Origin: Hymenolepis diminuta
Taxonomy: Eukaryota; Platyhelminthes; Cestoda; Cyclophyllidea; Hymenolepididae
Assembly (NCBI GenBank): GCA_900708905.1
Contig: CAADRB010000061.1
Location: 568,127 to 632,126 of the forward strand
Direction of reading: 5' to 3'
Length of the DNA: 64,000 nt
Shown: positions 50,661 to 63,121 of the stretch, one piece after another
Numbering within the stretch: position 1 is the first letter of the stretch
Layout of the letters: every line of letters begins with the position of its first letter
Translations under genes and position numbers: made by a program
The notes under the pieces: generated by a model
Told to the model about the DNA's origin: nothing
Databases searched by the model: none
Seen by the model: the letters and a program-made list of their open reading frames with translations, nothing else

Positions 50661-51885
50661 TGGAGGACTAGCTTAACGCATTTCTATTACAAGTACGTTA
50701 CATTTCACCCCATGGTGAATGTTTGCTATTTCTATTTCTTGTACTTAATGCCTGCTAATTATGTCACTGAGCAGACAGTGACAAATCAAATAGAGGAGAG
50801 TAATAATTGGAGTTGTGCGGTTTTGCAATTTATGGGCTCCCAATGAAAGACAAGTCTGATATCTGTTTCTGCTTTGATTTTGCAGACTTGTCTTTTAAAT
50901 GATCTGTCTAACTAACTCGAAAATTATTTTCTTCCAACTACTGAATGTACTTACATCATGATCGTGCTTATTAGTATACTTTAGTGCTCTCTAAATACCG
51001 TCTGAATTTTCGTAGGGAAAAAATGTTTGAAGAATCTAGATCACGAAGTAGACATTCAATCAGATATTATGCTTAATAACAATATAATTTCTTGCTAAAT
51101 TGCTAAATTTGCTGTACTATGTGACAATGATGGATAGTTGTAATATACGCCGAGGTATTGTTATACTTTTAAAAGTAAATTATATTCCACAATCTGATAC
51201 CCATTTGCTGCTGTTCGATATGCATTAAATCTCGTGTGTCAGTCTCGTCTCTATTCTCTCAAGCATTCTATTAAACAGCGAGTACATCTTGGATAATAGA
51301 TTAAAAGTTAGTAGAAGTCTATTTAACGTGGTCCCTCACTTTCATAAACAAATGGATTCAATAATCAAAGCTCAGTTGGAACAATACACCAATTGAAAAG
51401 ATAACTCTAATTATAATTTAAATCATTTTATTAAACACATCGTATTGTTTACATGCATATACGGGTTTACTTTGCCAGGTAGTTCAAATCGTGAAGGATG
51501 TTTGATGACATTTAACGTAATATCACATTCCTTTGGTACAGTGTGCAATCAGACAGCTTCAGATCTGTTCTTCCCTTTCGGCATATGTCTACATGCATTA
51601 CGTGCGAAATTTGATAAACTAGTTGATCAAAAGCACAGTTGTGAACCATGTCGAAGCAGTTGTCTACTAATAGCAAATCTTGCCTGTTTGCATAATATAA
51701 CAAGTACAGCTTTCATATGGGTGCAGATATATGAACCAGAGATTGTTAAAAAGGCCTACTGATGTGGTATGGTTATAGAGTCTGAAAACCTAGTTTGAAT
51801 TTATGGTTTAATTAAAAAGGCATTAAAATTTATTTTTGAGAGACACAAACGAAGTCCAATGATTCGGCAGCAATTTCTTTTGCAA
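50661..51885. other. AT-rich, no gene seen
   Basis: A 105-codon + frame (51445-51762) overlaps a 63-codon minus frame. The + peptide has several cysteines (VCNQ, SCEPCRSSC) but matches nothing I know. I do not call a gene. Confidence 0.4.
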
Positions 51886-52700
51886 TTTTGCCGCGTTGAG
51901 AAACACGTCTCTCTCTGTCTCACTGTCAGACAGGGAGCCAGCAGCCAGACGTCTATACATAAATTTTTCCGTCACTCTGTTTCCCGACTCATACAGTGTC
52001 TCTACTCCTCTCTACGTCTATGTTCTGCCGCAGCTTCGATTTTGACTGTGTTGTCCTACATGTCTGGGGTTGAGAGTTCTTACAGATCTCTTTTAATTTT
52101 GTCGGTTGCAGAAATCGAGTAGATTTAAGAGAAAATGTTGGGGTTGATTCATCCAGTCGACTTAATAATTCTAATCGGCAAAGAATAATTCCCCGCTTAG
52201 GTCTCCCTATTTCACCTCCCCATGCCTTCATGAGATAGAGAGAGTAGTCAGAGAACCCTGCTCCCTAAACTTCTGCTCTCTGTCCCTCCGATAAATCACC
52301 TATATAGAGGGATAGAGGTAGAAGGTAAGTGCGGACGTATCCTCTCTCTGCTTCCCTATATTGCAGACGGAAACTCACTCTTCTCTCCCACTATCCTTCT
52401 CTCTCACTCTCCTATCGCCCTCTGTATGCGTCGGTCCCTGTGTGCGAGACTTCAAAAGAGCCGCCTTCTCCGCGGATATACGACCGCACGCAATGAGCAT
52501 ACGCGCTTTCATCCATCTCAAACACAGTCCATCTCATGCCAATCCCCTCTCCTCTCTTTTCCCCCTCCATCTTTGGGCTTTCTTTTAGGCCTAGTCCTTC
52601 AGAAAAGAAGGGCTCTGACTTGGTCTCACTGTGTCCATAAATCTTTCCTCCAGCACGTGCTTTAATTCTGTGGTGCGAAAGCATCCGCCCTGTGTGTGCT
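51886..52700. promoter_or_regulatory. GC-richer island 10, long CT-rich tract
   Basis: The longest island. It has repeated CTCTCTCTGTCTC-type runs, clustered CAGAC/GTCTG SMAD half-sites (51910-51955, including AGACGTCT) and an exact-core GCCGCCT (about 52460) beside a weak TCAAAAG. The + strand is strongly pyrimidine-rich at 52200-52440 and 52535-52580. Frames on both strands (up to 90 codons) are compositional. Confidence 0.4.
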
Positions 52701-53580
52701 TCCCTTTAATCAAACAATGAAGAACCTGCTCGTCTTTAAGAGTTCTCCCAAGATTTCTTCAAATTCTTCAATTAATTTATCATCTAAGAGTAATAATTTC
52801 TGCTCTTTCATCCAGTACTTTTACTATCCAACGAAATTCATCTTGACAGTAATCCAATTTAAAATTGCCTGTCTAGTAGTTGTTGAGAGTATTAACAAAA
52901 TGACGGTTCTTGGCTAAGGAATGCTCACTTGGGTATCCTTGTACTATTAGCAAACAGTAGCAGAAAGTTGTCCCGATTCTTAATTTACCGCCAATCTCTT
53001 AAAGTACAAAGAAATTTTGGGCTCTGTGGAGAAATGTCACCTCTTTGAACAAAAAAGCTTAATAGGAAATTCAGTAATAATAAAGCGAAAGGTACTGAAC
53101 GGTTTCAATATATGTTTAATTACATAATTGATGTGGAACTTGTTTTTGTTCAAGAAACTCAAAGAAAGCTATTCGAAGAAGTGATTGAAGAGTAATTCAT
53201 GAAATGCATTTAAGAGGGTAAATCGCAGTTTCGAGTGCTCGAAATAAACTCGATCACCCTGATTCGCATAAGTATCAGCAGTTGAATGGTCTTCTGTTTC
53301 TTCTCAACTGAGTATTGGACTGTAATAAGTAATGATTTGTTTATACTCTAGCAAACTTAGGACTCCTAATTTAACACATAAGATTATCCCTCTTTCAATA
53401 TTCCCTTCTTATATAGGTGTTAGATTCTACGTACCAAAAAAAGGTTGTAATCAAAGTGAAGTCCATTGAATGAGTCGAGGTAAAGGATGTTTTGTGTACT
53501 ATATAAGCAGACTTATTATGCTCAAATCAGGTGAGTTCAAGGGATGTTATTGTGAGGTAAGGTTTAGAAAGGTAGAGGCG
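52701..53580. other. AT-rich, no gene seen
   Basis: A 73-codon serine-rich frame (52696-52917) and nothing else recognisable. One ATCAAAG (53450-53456) stands alone. Confidence 0.45.
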
Positions 53581-53770
53581 AACATCAAAGCTTGCAGACT
53601 GGTAATTTTTGCTGCGTACCGAGAGACCATGTGCAGAGACACTCCTGTCCCACCATCCCCAAAGGGGACTTAGAGTCTGCCGCTGCTGCCTCTGCTGCTC
53701 AGACACCTTTTAAACTCGCGTGCGCTCTTATGTCTGGTTATTTGTCGTCTGCGAACTGTTGTCGTCTCAT
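53581..53770. promoter_or_regulatory. GC-richer island 11
   Basis: A short island with ATCAAAG (53584-53590) and a TGCCGCTGCTGCCTCTGCTGCT run (near 53679). The Helper-like word is imperfect and distant. It is a candidate regulatory patch. Confidence 0.3.
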
Positions 53771-54244
53771 GACTGCCCCATTTTACCTTTTAAACAATTA
53801 ATAAATTCATTTGGAGGATGAAATCCCCTTGCACTGTTATGCCCTTTCAAGTTCATCTTCCTTATTATCATAAACAGCTCCTCTGAGATTCGATAACAGG
53901 TACATATAATAACAAATTGCAAATTATCTTTTGCTTTTAAATACAAATTAGTATCAGTGGTCTATTAAAAATTATGCTACATGCAACTCTTATGCTACTA
54001 GCCTTTAATCCTTTAATGTCAATTAAGTAATGATTAGTAAAAATCCCTACGGGTGTATTATTGCAACGTCATCTTTCTTTTGTTCAGTTTAGCAATCGTT
54101 TTGATAAGCCATGTTAAGGTATCCAATGTCGCACTGAATTCTTTATTGCTATTATTATTACCCACAGTGATACAAAAAATTTTACAATTATCAATTGCAG
54201 TAAGCAGCTGACATCGTACAACACCAGCAAACGATAAAGGGGGA
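53771..54244. other. AT-rich, no gene seen
   Basis: Nothing recognised. Confidence 0.4.
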
Positions 54245-54422
54245 GGAATCAAAAAGATACACAGAGAACACAGATAGGGTATAAAATAAGCTTACATTGT
54301 TTAATTTTTGGATTCGGGTTGTACAATATTCACTAAATGGGCGATCCACATTCCAAAACTCAAATTTCACGATTCGTTCCTTGGATTTTAGCAAATATTT
54401 ATCTTTGATGTTCAGTACTTTT
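54245..54422 (+). repeat. Dispersed repeat A, copy 3 (most complete)
   Basis: It carries ACACAGAGAACA, GGATTCGGGTTGTACAATATTCACTAA and CCAAAACTCAAATTTCACGATTCG, then GCAAATATTTATCTTTGATGTTCAG. The last block matches copy 1 (GCAAATTACC..GATGTTTGGTGCTT) loosely. Non-coding. Repeat B follows 85 bases later and starts with a similar TTGTACAATATTCA word, so A and B may be parts of one element. Confidence 0.65.
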
Positions 54423-54507
54423 TGACAGGATTTCTAGTCAGGAAGGGTTGATCTTGCCGCTCCAATTCATTTTGCTTCTAATGGCTGAGAAGGTATATGA
54501 ACTTGTA

Positions 54508-54597
54508 CAATATTCATTAGTTTACATTTTTGACATGACAGAGATGAATCAGCTAAAATTGTTAAGTCAGCAAAGCTCCGTAAGCTGTGTTCACTGA
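54508..54597 (+). repeat. Dispersed repeat B, copy 2
   Basis: It aligns with the window start (1-103) over CAGAGATGA..AGCTAAAA and AGCAAAG..GCTGT. Its first bases repeat the TGTACAATATTCA word of repeat A. Confidence 0.5.
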
Positions 54598-54649
54598 AGG
54601 TGAGTTTTGTGAATTCTTACTAATTGTTACAGGCGAACTTGTTATAAGC

Positions 54650-54795
54650 GCTCTTTATAAGCGCAAGCACGTAGTGTGTCTTGCCGAGCGTAACCCTTGC
54701 GATTTACACAGACAGACGTCTAGACAATCTCACGCACTCCAGACAGACGGACGTTCGCGATGCCGGTCGCGAGCACTGCTCCCAGAATGGACTTA
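54650..54795. promoter_or_regulatory. GC-richer island 12 with SMAD-type sites
   Basis: Several CAGAC half-sites surround the palindromic SMAD element GTCTAGAC (54718-54725), which is embedded in AGACGTCTAGAC. The 11-base word GTCTAGACGTC is shared, on opposite strands, with island 1 (4240-4250). It is a candidate BMP/TGF-beta responsive element. Confidence 0.4.
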
Positions 54796-56430
54796 GGCAT
54801 AAAATTCTAATGTAATCTCAGAGCAGAATTAGCCGTTCCAACTTAGTCTCACTAACCTTTCCTGTTATTTTGATTGACGCAAAAGCTCTGTTTACTTTGA
54901 GCTGATTATAAATAAGTTTCGAGTTGAAGATGCTACCTGATCTTCTGGAGTTTCAGTTCTGCCTTAATGCACCACCCTTAGTGCAAGAGTGATGTTTACA
55001 CCAACCAATGATTGACATTTCAGGGTTTTCACTTTCAGAGGGTCATCTTTGGCACTTTATTTTCTGTTCGCTCCAAGTCAAGAACTATTCACACACTTCA
55101 ACTGCCTATTAAAATCCAAAACCCAGTTTTGTCGATCATTATTCAAATACATACACAAGCACTTAGTTGAATCGTATTATCAACTTCTTGAGAATTTTCA
55201 CCTAAGTAAACACTTTGGTGAAGCGTCAATTATTCACTCTTTTGCTCAATTTCCCTCCTCCCCAAGTCAAGATCTATGTTGTCATGACTATGATGTAGTG
55301 TGGACTGACTCGGTTGATCCACTTATTTAAAAGTAGATTAACGAAATATACTCTCTTGAGCATTCGTGAATACTGTCACTGCTACCTCTTTATGCTCTGC
55401 TTTTGGACTAAGGCCAGTCCAAATAGTAGTGGCATCAAAAGCAATAGTAGCAGTAATGGTAGCAGTAAAACGGTCTATTTCATGCTTGTGAGTGTATGAG
55501 ATACGGCACAGCGCGGTACATCAAAGCATTTTCAAGGAAGCATAACACAGTCTCATTCTGGCATTATCACAGATTTGATCGGGGAATTGCGCGTAGTAGC
55601 AGTCCTTCTGTGTTGGCTGCTGCAGTATTTCCTTTGATTTTGGTAGGGGGCTAAAGTGTATACTCCCAGGTTTGCATAATTCACCCTGCCCGTTTTGTCT
55701 AACCACGCAATTAAACCGTATTTAGATCCGAATGCTGCTCAAAATTTTCAGCTCCAAATTCAACTCACTTTCTACCATATCTAAATTTCCTGCTTCTCAT
55801 TCCGTCACTTATACATCACTTAATACCACGAAAGGTTATTGCTCATTGGAACATTAGACAACTTCGCTATTAGAATTATTATAATAACTAACTTTTACTC
55901 GATCTAAGAGCCTCAGATAATGGGTTTATTTGTTGTAATACGATATCAGTATGTATGTAAAATATAATGACAGATTTGGTCCTATTACTCTTTTAAGACT
56001 GCATTTCACTGTAGTTACACTTTTTATGAAAAACATATTTCGATAGATTTACAATAGTGACCATTTAAATTGAAAGTCTATTAGCATTTAAATGTGAAAT
56101 TCGATACGCCAACTTGTTCAATGATAAGTTACCATTATTTTCTGGGATTCGGAGCAGCATGCACCCTAAATTTGCTCTTAAATTTTCTAGATCCCACTGA
56201 AAAATATTTCGAATCTTCTTAGGGAAAACAGTTAGTATTGCTAGGCGGATGTGTATTAGACCGATATCAGAAGAGCTGTTCTTTTATACTAAATTAAGAA
56301 AATGATGTGAGGATAATTTAAAGACAATGAATGAAACGGCGCTAAAATAAGATCACATAGAAAAGTGAAAGTATATGGAGGGGACATGGCAGTAGTCTTG
56401 TGCTTCGATGGTATGTCAACTGGTCTCGAA
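54796..56430. other. AT-rich to intermediate, no gene seen
   Basis: A 93-codon frame (55049-55330) has no recognisable domain. ATCAAAG-type cores at 55520 and 55632 have no Helper partner. A GTAGCAGTAATGGTAGCAGT imperfect repeat lies near 55447. Confidence 0.4.
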
Positions 56431-56945
56431 CATTAACAGACTACTTCGTCTCCCCCTCAACCCCTCTCCATAAACATACCAAGCCATGAAGGAAAGGGGG
56501 AAGGTTAGTTAAGGAGGGAAGATAACCGCTAGCCCCTTTCTTTCTCCCTTCTTGTGATTGTACGCGAGTTTTTCACACGATTCCAGTTGCCTATTATTTC
56601 CTCCCTACCTTATCTCCCTTCCTTTCTTCCGCGCTCTCTCTCACTCCCGTCTCTCGTTCTGTCCAACTGACCCCCACCCCCCTGAATCGCCTCTTCCTAT
56701 CCTCCTCTCGCTAGTTCACGCTCGTTCAGTTCACAAAAACCTTTGATCTTGCCGCGCAACTGCTAAAAAGGAGCAGCGGTCTATTTTCAATTACACGCGC
56801 ACATACGCACCAAGCGTGCACGCAGGGTAGAAACTCCGCACGGGTATTAAAACTACTACTACACACACATGAACTGTGTGTTTGTGTTCATGGGGTGTGT
56901 TTATTAGTGTTTGTGAGTGTGTGTGTACATACACGGACATGAGTA
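56431..56945. promoter_or_regulatory. GC-richer island 13 with a TCF site
   Basis: CT-rich runs on the + strand (56530-56715) lead into CTTTGATCTT plus GCCGCGC (56741-56757). A GT/CA-rich part follows and contains the inverted repeat CATGAAC/GTTCATG (56868-56892). A 62-codon frame here is compositional. It is a candidate regulatory island. Confidence 0.45.
56740..56757 (+). promoter_or_regulatory. TCF HMG site with imperfect Helper
   Basis: CCTTTGATCTT (56740-56750) is an exact optimal HMG site. GCCGCGC follows directly (56751-56757) and matches GCCGCCR at the first five positions. Confidence 0.5.
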
Positions 56946-59830
56946 AGATATTATTGACGGTTCATAGAGAAATTATAAATGAAAGAAGATAACGAAAGAG
57001 AAGTGTTGAGATGAGTTGAGCTTATCTTCGCTACCAATGAGATCATAGTTTCCTTTGGAATCAAAATAAAAGTTAATGGGGTATTTAAATCGAAATTATC
57101 CCGTTTTATTCCAGTTATATTTAGGATTTTAACTGGTAGATAAGTGATCACTGTGATTGGATCGAGTCAAATACAATTCTAGTTAATGAACGAGGAAGAT
57201 CGGAGCAGAATCATTTGAAATATATAAACTATCTTCACTAAGAATCTAGTTTTTTAAGCTGAATTATTTCGTAGGCTTGTCCGACAAAAATGTACATATT
57301 AATTCTGGCTTTTGGTATTTGTATCTGTACTTCTTATTGCATTATGACTCTTAAGACCGATTTCAATAAGTCTAAAACAGAAGATAATTCATCAAAGATA
57401 TTACAAAATGATTTAAGAATGATCGTATTAATAATATCCATGGCAGAAGCAAAAAAGTTTATTTATATACGATCATCGAATTAGATTATCATATATGAGA
57501 ATCAAAGTTCAGCCTATATTGACTTTGTGTTGGGTAATTATGGCTGTGATATTAACACTATTTTTTAACGTATAAATTCGTGTGGCTCTGGTTTTGGCTT
57601 TTTGATGGTTAGTAAAGAAACTGGAAGGGGTACACAACAAAAACGAATGAAAATTTTCTTTAAACCCCAAGTTTTTGGTTTATTTTAAGTTAAGATACAA
57701 CTGAACATATGAAAATTTTGGGAATGTTAGGTTTCAATTGCTTGAATTCTTAAGGTATTTTTAAAATTTCACTCTTCTTTCCCTTAAATTAATGTTATTA
57801 TAAAAGCCACAGACCTCTATATTTAACTCATGTATTTTATTTGAAACTTGTCAGATTTGCCTGATATTAATAGTAAAGTCATATAAATAAGAAAGTAAAG
57901 TCAAGAGATGTGTGCTACGGTGTTCACTTATTCTTTTCAAACAAAAGAGAGTTGAAGTCATGAATAAATGTTTCTTCACACCTCCCAAATAGCCCCCTGT
58001 GCTTTTGCTAGGTCTCAATTAAAGGAATCCTGGCAGAATTCAGTAATGCATTTGTTGTGAATGAAATTAGATAACTTTCCAGATTAAGAATTTTACCAAA
58101 TGAATCGTGAGAAGTTCACATTTCTTGAACATGGGAAATGATTGAATCATAGCATTTCATCAAATTGAAATCATTTTGTTTCCGAAAAAAGTTGCTTCTA
58201 GGTTTAATCTGGATTAATTCAATCAATGGAGAAAGTAGTGCGATTACAATCATTTGAATTTCACTTGAAAACTATAATTTGATGCATTGTATAGTCCGCA
58301 TATAAAATGACCTACAATTTTAACGGTATTTTTAATCAATTTCGATATCTCAGGTGGCTGTGTGTTTCAGACTTCTAGTGATTTTTGTATATTATTACTA
58401 CAGATGAGAAGGAAAAACTTTTACCAGTTTTAATAATTAATTAGCATCTAAATTCAAGAAAGGTAGGTAAGAGCAGAAACGGCGAGAGTCAAAAAGATAA
58501 TATAATGATGCTAATAGTTTTACTTTATTTAAATCCTGGAATCATTAAGTTGTCCATTATTTCATAAGGAGCGTAATTCACACTCGAATATCCAAATGTT
58601 CCAATGCTTGATTTTTACGACTTAATCCCTACTTATTTTGGTGAGCTTCTAATCACGGTATTCAGAGCTTATTGACTAATTGACGTAATTGAAAGTTTGG
58701 TCGTACCACCTTGATTCATCTTTATCATCTTGTAGCCACGAGTAGGTAGTTGAAACGAGTAAAGTCCTTTTAACAACAGCAGAGTTCACTGAATTTTACA
58801 TCACTCTATTTTCTCCGATTTGCTTCCCTGTGGAGATCCATAAAGTGTGACTACTTTTGTGGATAAGATTTTCCAAAAGACACTTTTTAAAGACGCTCTT
58901 TTAACAAAAGTATAAAGATTCAGAGACATTAATATTTCCCTTTTTTTCATTATTAATTTGAGAAAACTGTTTAGCGTCCATGAAAATTTTAATTAAATTC
59001 CAGTTAATACAGGTGTCAAAATGCCTACGTAATAATGAAGAATGATTTCAGTAACCACTACGGGCATTCCGACGAAAAAATAAAAAACGATTATCTTTCT
59101 TCCTCTTACCATTTTTTCAAGCTTCCATTTCAATTTAAATCCAACTAATAATTTGCCCCAATAAACGTGGTCAGTTAAAGAAAGTTCAATAGTTAATTTT
59201 TCAAATGAAAAACAGAAAGATCTAACGGTATCAAATTACAAGTATTTTAAATTCTTTTTCCGTTAAATATTTATATTGGGATTTATCAATGAATGTTTAG
59301 TTTCAAGAATTATCTAAATAGGCTAATTAGAATGAAATGAAATGGATTAAACTAGTCTTAAAATTCATAATACAACTTATTTTATTTGCTCGAAGCAAAA
59401 AAATGTGCTTAAACCAAATGCACTTATTAACTGAAGCCAATAAACCGAAGTTTCTACTAACTTTTGAACATATTTTATTGGTCAATCAAAGAGAAATAAA
59501 AATGTATGTATTCTCAGTTTGAATGACATTTGAGCTATTATTGGCAGTTATTCAAACATGAGATGTTTTCTTTTAATAAAAATTTGGAGATATTCGTTGA
59601 CCTTCAAGACATAGTCCATTTTAATTAGACAATGACTGATAATTTATCTAAATAGTCAGTTCAGTATTCGAAAAAATTTTGGAAAGAAGGTCTCTTAAAT
59701 GGCGACAATGTTGCTGATTGGATAGACACGTAGTAAATGTCAGACATTTTAATTAATAGTTATCTTAAATGTTTAGTTTAATAATATAATATTTAAAGTA
59801 AATGATAATAAGGAGGGGTCAAAGTAATGT
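56946..59830. other. AT-rich, no gene seen
   Basis: Short frames only (56951-57151, 57290-57484, 59337-59522). A loose inverted repeat AAATGATT/AATCATTT lies at 58136-58176. No domain or repeat family recognised. Confidence 0.45.
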
Positions 59831-59837
59831 TTCATTA

Positions 59838-59960
59838 ATTATGCGCGTCATTTTAGCCAATCACATATGCGCGTTTTCGCGCGCCAATCAGCGTAGCACG
59901 AGCATAGCAGTTATGACCGTACTAGTGTATTATTGGTTGGTCAAGAGCGCGCATTGCAGT
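59838..59960 (+). promoter_or_regulatory. Candidate promoter: three CCAAT boxes and E2F-like site
   Basis: Within about 80 bases lie CCAAT (59857-59861), an E2F-like TTTCGCGC (59875-59882), a second CCAAT (59884-59888) and an inverted one (ATTGG, 59932-59936). CpG-rich words (ATGCGCGTCA, GAGCGCGC) flank them. The first two CCAAT boxes are 27 bases apart, the kind of spacing used by tandem NF-Y sites. There is no TATA box. The mix is typical of animal promoters with dispersed initiation, often of growth- or cell-cycle-linked genes. Direction is inferred from the splice donor downstream. Confidence 0.5.
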
Positions 59961-60340
59961 TAAGTGTGGTAAAGCAGCATAGTTGCTGCAAACTACAGCA
60001 CATACTCACGTACTTAGAGACCTGCAAAAACCCCAAAACGCTCATATACATACACTACACGTACAAGAGAAAGATACCCCCTTGCAGCAAAAATACAATT
60101 TGTCAACACACGCAGCAAATGCACCGCATATTAAACCACAAACAACGCGACAACGCTTCTGCGTGAACCAATTGGAATTCTATTACTGCTCCCTCACATA
60201 TACTCTTCTTAACCAACTGTCCTTCTCCTACTGCAGGTGTTCTTCTCCTTGATCTTCCCCATTCGAGTGTGGATACTAAATCACCCTCTCTAGATCTCCT
60301 TCAAATAGCAGCACCATCACCACTCTATTGAATTGGTCAA
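59961..60340 (+). other. Candidate non-coding first exon
   Basis: This segment has intermediate GC, is rich in A and C and then in CT, and lies between the promoter cluster and a good splice donor, TCAA|GTAAGTC, at 60341-60346. No frame starting with ATG remains open to the donor: the 77- and 89-codon frames end at 60166 and 60252, and the last ATG (near 60119) stops within 20 codons. If it is real it is a 5' untranslated exon. A CCTTGATCTTC near 60249 is one base short of the TCF motif. Expression data would decide. Confidence 0.35.
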
Positions 60341-60346
60341 GTAAGT

Positions 60347-62690
60347 CAACTGCCTATTATTGTTATTAGTAACATATTAAAATGAGTATAATCTTAATGA
60401 ACCTTGCAATTACATTTTCACGGGGTGAGTTTATTGAGCTATCTTAATTTAATTTGAGTACTAGCGGGTGTGCAGAAGTATATGCGCTTGCATGGTATTG
60501 ACGTATGTGGTATAACGTGGGGATAAGAATGAGTTTAAATGACTCTTTTTACCTAATATCTGACGGCATTTTCTCCTATCAACTGAGATCCATCTATGCT
60601 CTAATTTGAAGTTCTAATTTTGAGCAAGTAAAATGAGAGGAAAGCGTGATTGACGCTTTTACTACGGCAGAGACGATTTACTAATTGCGCAAAAGAACCT
60701 GATTACGTGAATCTCGGTAGAGCAAGCTCAATTTTACAAACTTAATCCTACTCCGCCTTCCAATTCTACCCACTGCCTTAAATTCATTTATAAAATGGAA
60801 AAATATGGGGTGTTTGTGGAAGAATTCAATAATGGTGAGAGTGAGAGTAGGGAAACTGCGTTATTTTATTTAATTTCATATAAAATCAAAAAGTTTGGGT
60901 GATCTAGCTGGGTCAAATTAAAAACTCTATGAATCTAAAGTTTATCATGACCCTTTTTACCAAGATTTGTTAGCCATTTTGATTAAGAAAAAGGATAAAG
61001 ATCTATCAAGAAAATCAAACACGGAGACGTTTACGCTAAGTAGGCGGATTGATAGCTCTCGATATAAGTTTGTTCTAATTTGCTAACAGTAAATGTGATA
61101 AGCCCGTTGTGAAGTTAATTGAAATAGCCTCAGTAATTCTGACCAAATTAGTCAATGAAAATGGAGCAGATGCAAGTTTCTAATTAATATAAATATGAAT
61201 TTGAAGGGGTTGAAAAATAATATTTGAGTTATTGCACATGATGAAGCTCTAATCAAATTCAGCTTCAAACATATTATCATAGATTTTGCTAAAAATGACC
61301 TTAATAAATGAAGTAAATTTGGAATTTTCTCCAATTTTCCTCTCTAATACGACCTTTATATAGTCATGACTTGAATTTCTCTCCAGCGAATTATGATCTA
61401 CCCGGATGGACGTACCATATTTGCAGCTGATTTAAAGTGTAGTTTTTAAGTTCACATTTCATGAGTCTAAAAGCTAAATTACTGAAAACATGAAAGCTAA
61501 CTTTTCAAACCTATGTGTCTACAATATCATTTTTGTGTACATCTAACGCCTACGAATCCGGACTACTTCTAAACTAAATGGAGTTTATTTTGAGATGTAT
61601 ATAGTTCATAAGGTCTGAAATAGAAAATAGGATATTCTGCATTTTCTGCTGTCTTCCACTTTGCTGAATCTGTTTACTTTTTGTGTACTCTTACTAATGA
61701 TGAAAGGATACGAATCTCAGGTTGGAAATGCCTTCTTTGAGTATTCCATCAGTCATCATGCTTTCCATATCTTGTAAGTAGATGAACTCTTAGCATGTCC
61801 AGCTAATTGAGCTACTAGAAGTACTAAGTGATAACTCTTCATAATGAATTAAGATGCAAAGATCTAAAATGCAGAAGGAGGGTCTCTTTGAAATAAGGAT
61901 CAATTTGAGTTTAATCCTAATTTATTAAAAGTGTATTTATATTGCTTTTACAACCAAACCCCACTTTATCACTTTTCTACCAACAATATTGTCCTTAAAA
62001 TTAGTAATAGAAAATTAGAAGAGGTTTTTCTTATTCTGATGTTAAATGTTACCCAAATTCGATAAAAAAATGCGGGCCTCAACCGCCATGAAATTGATTT
62101 TTTCTTTTCAGTTAAATAATTAAATAGTTTTATCCCGAAATTTCGAGCCAGAAAGAAAGAACCAGAAAGGAGAACAAGATTTTTCTCCCAAAATTTATCA
62201 CAGTTTTTAATACTGATCAAGTTTAATTGACAGAGCAAAATTTTCTTGTTCAAAACAGTAATAAAAGGGAGTGATAAGGGTAACTAATATGGTATGTCAA
62301 TCATTGTTTCAAAGGACATAAACATCCCCAATAAGTTTAAGGGTTTTGTGATATTCCTAAATTTCAGAAAAAACCTAGATTCGCTTATTCTAATACCTGG
62401 AAATTGGTGCTTTTTAATGTTCTTTTTTTAATTAAATATGTTCGACGTGTTTAAACAAGCCACCAAAAGCGATTCAGAGTAGAACTCAAATTGTGATGAT
62501 ATTGGAGTAGCTCTAAGCGGTTTCTTTCAAAAATAGCCGACAAAGATTAAAGAGAGATGCGAGGCTGAAAATTCTGTTTCGAAGTTCCCATGGGCAAAAT
62601 AATAGAATTATTCTGATGTGAATCGATTTTCACATGCCCAAAATTAGACCTGTGAGCCATCGGTAGGGGTCAGTTATTCTAAAATTGGAT
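60347..62690. other. AT-rich, putative first-intron sequence
   Basis: No coding frame or repeat is recognised. If the donor at 60341 is used, this is intron, because no convincing acceptor with a following open frame is seen before the window ends. Confidence 0.3.
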
Positions 62691-62810
62691 GTTACATGGT
62701 GGCAATACGATCAACTTGCATACGCTTTGATCTTCACCGCTTCCATCGAGTTTCAAAACGGAAAGAGCGAAAGTCAACAAGGGAACCGCTTTTTGTTTGA
62801 TCTCTTTAAA
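62691..62810. promoter_or_regulatory. Small GC patch with TCF site
   Basis: CTTTGATCTT (62725-62734) is followed by CACCGCTTC, a weak Helper-like word. It lies about 400 bases upstream of the stronger pair at 63122. Confidence 0.45.
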
Positions 62811-63121
62811 CCCCATCACTAAAGTAAATTAAGGGGTTCTCAGAGCTCATCGATCTCTGATTAACCTTTAAAATCACGCAAGAAAAGAATGCAATGACTT
62901 CGAGACTGTGGTTGAATCAGCTGTTATAAATGAGGTTTAAAAGAGAGAGGGTGAGGTTTTAAGAGGGAACATGCATAGCATGGTTTATCACCGCTTTGTC
63001 TTTGTATAAGGTGGTGTGGTGAATGCTTAGTGGCTTGCACGAGCGAGAATGTGATGTGGCCGGAAAAACATGGGCGATAAAAGCTTAGATGCCGGCGGAC
63101 ACGCGGCCGAAAATTGACCAG

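Noticed and set aside
51445..51762. 105-codon cysteine-containing frame
   Set aside because: The cysteine spacing fits no family I know, and a minus-strand frame is open over the same bases.
58373..58390. miR-7-like CTAGTGATTTTTGT
   Set aside because: The seed region differs and no precursor fold is seen.
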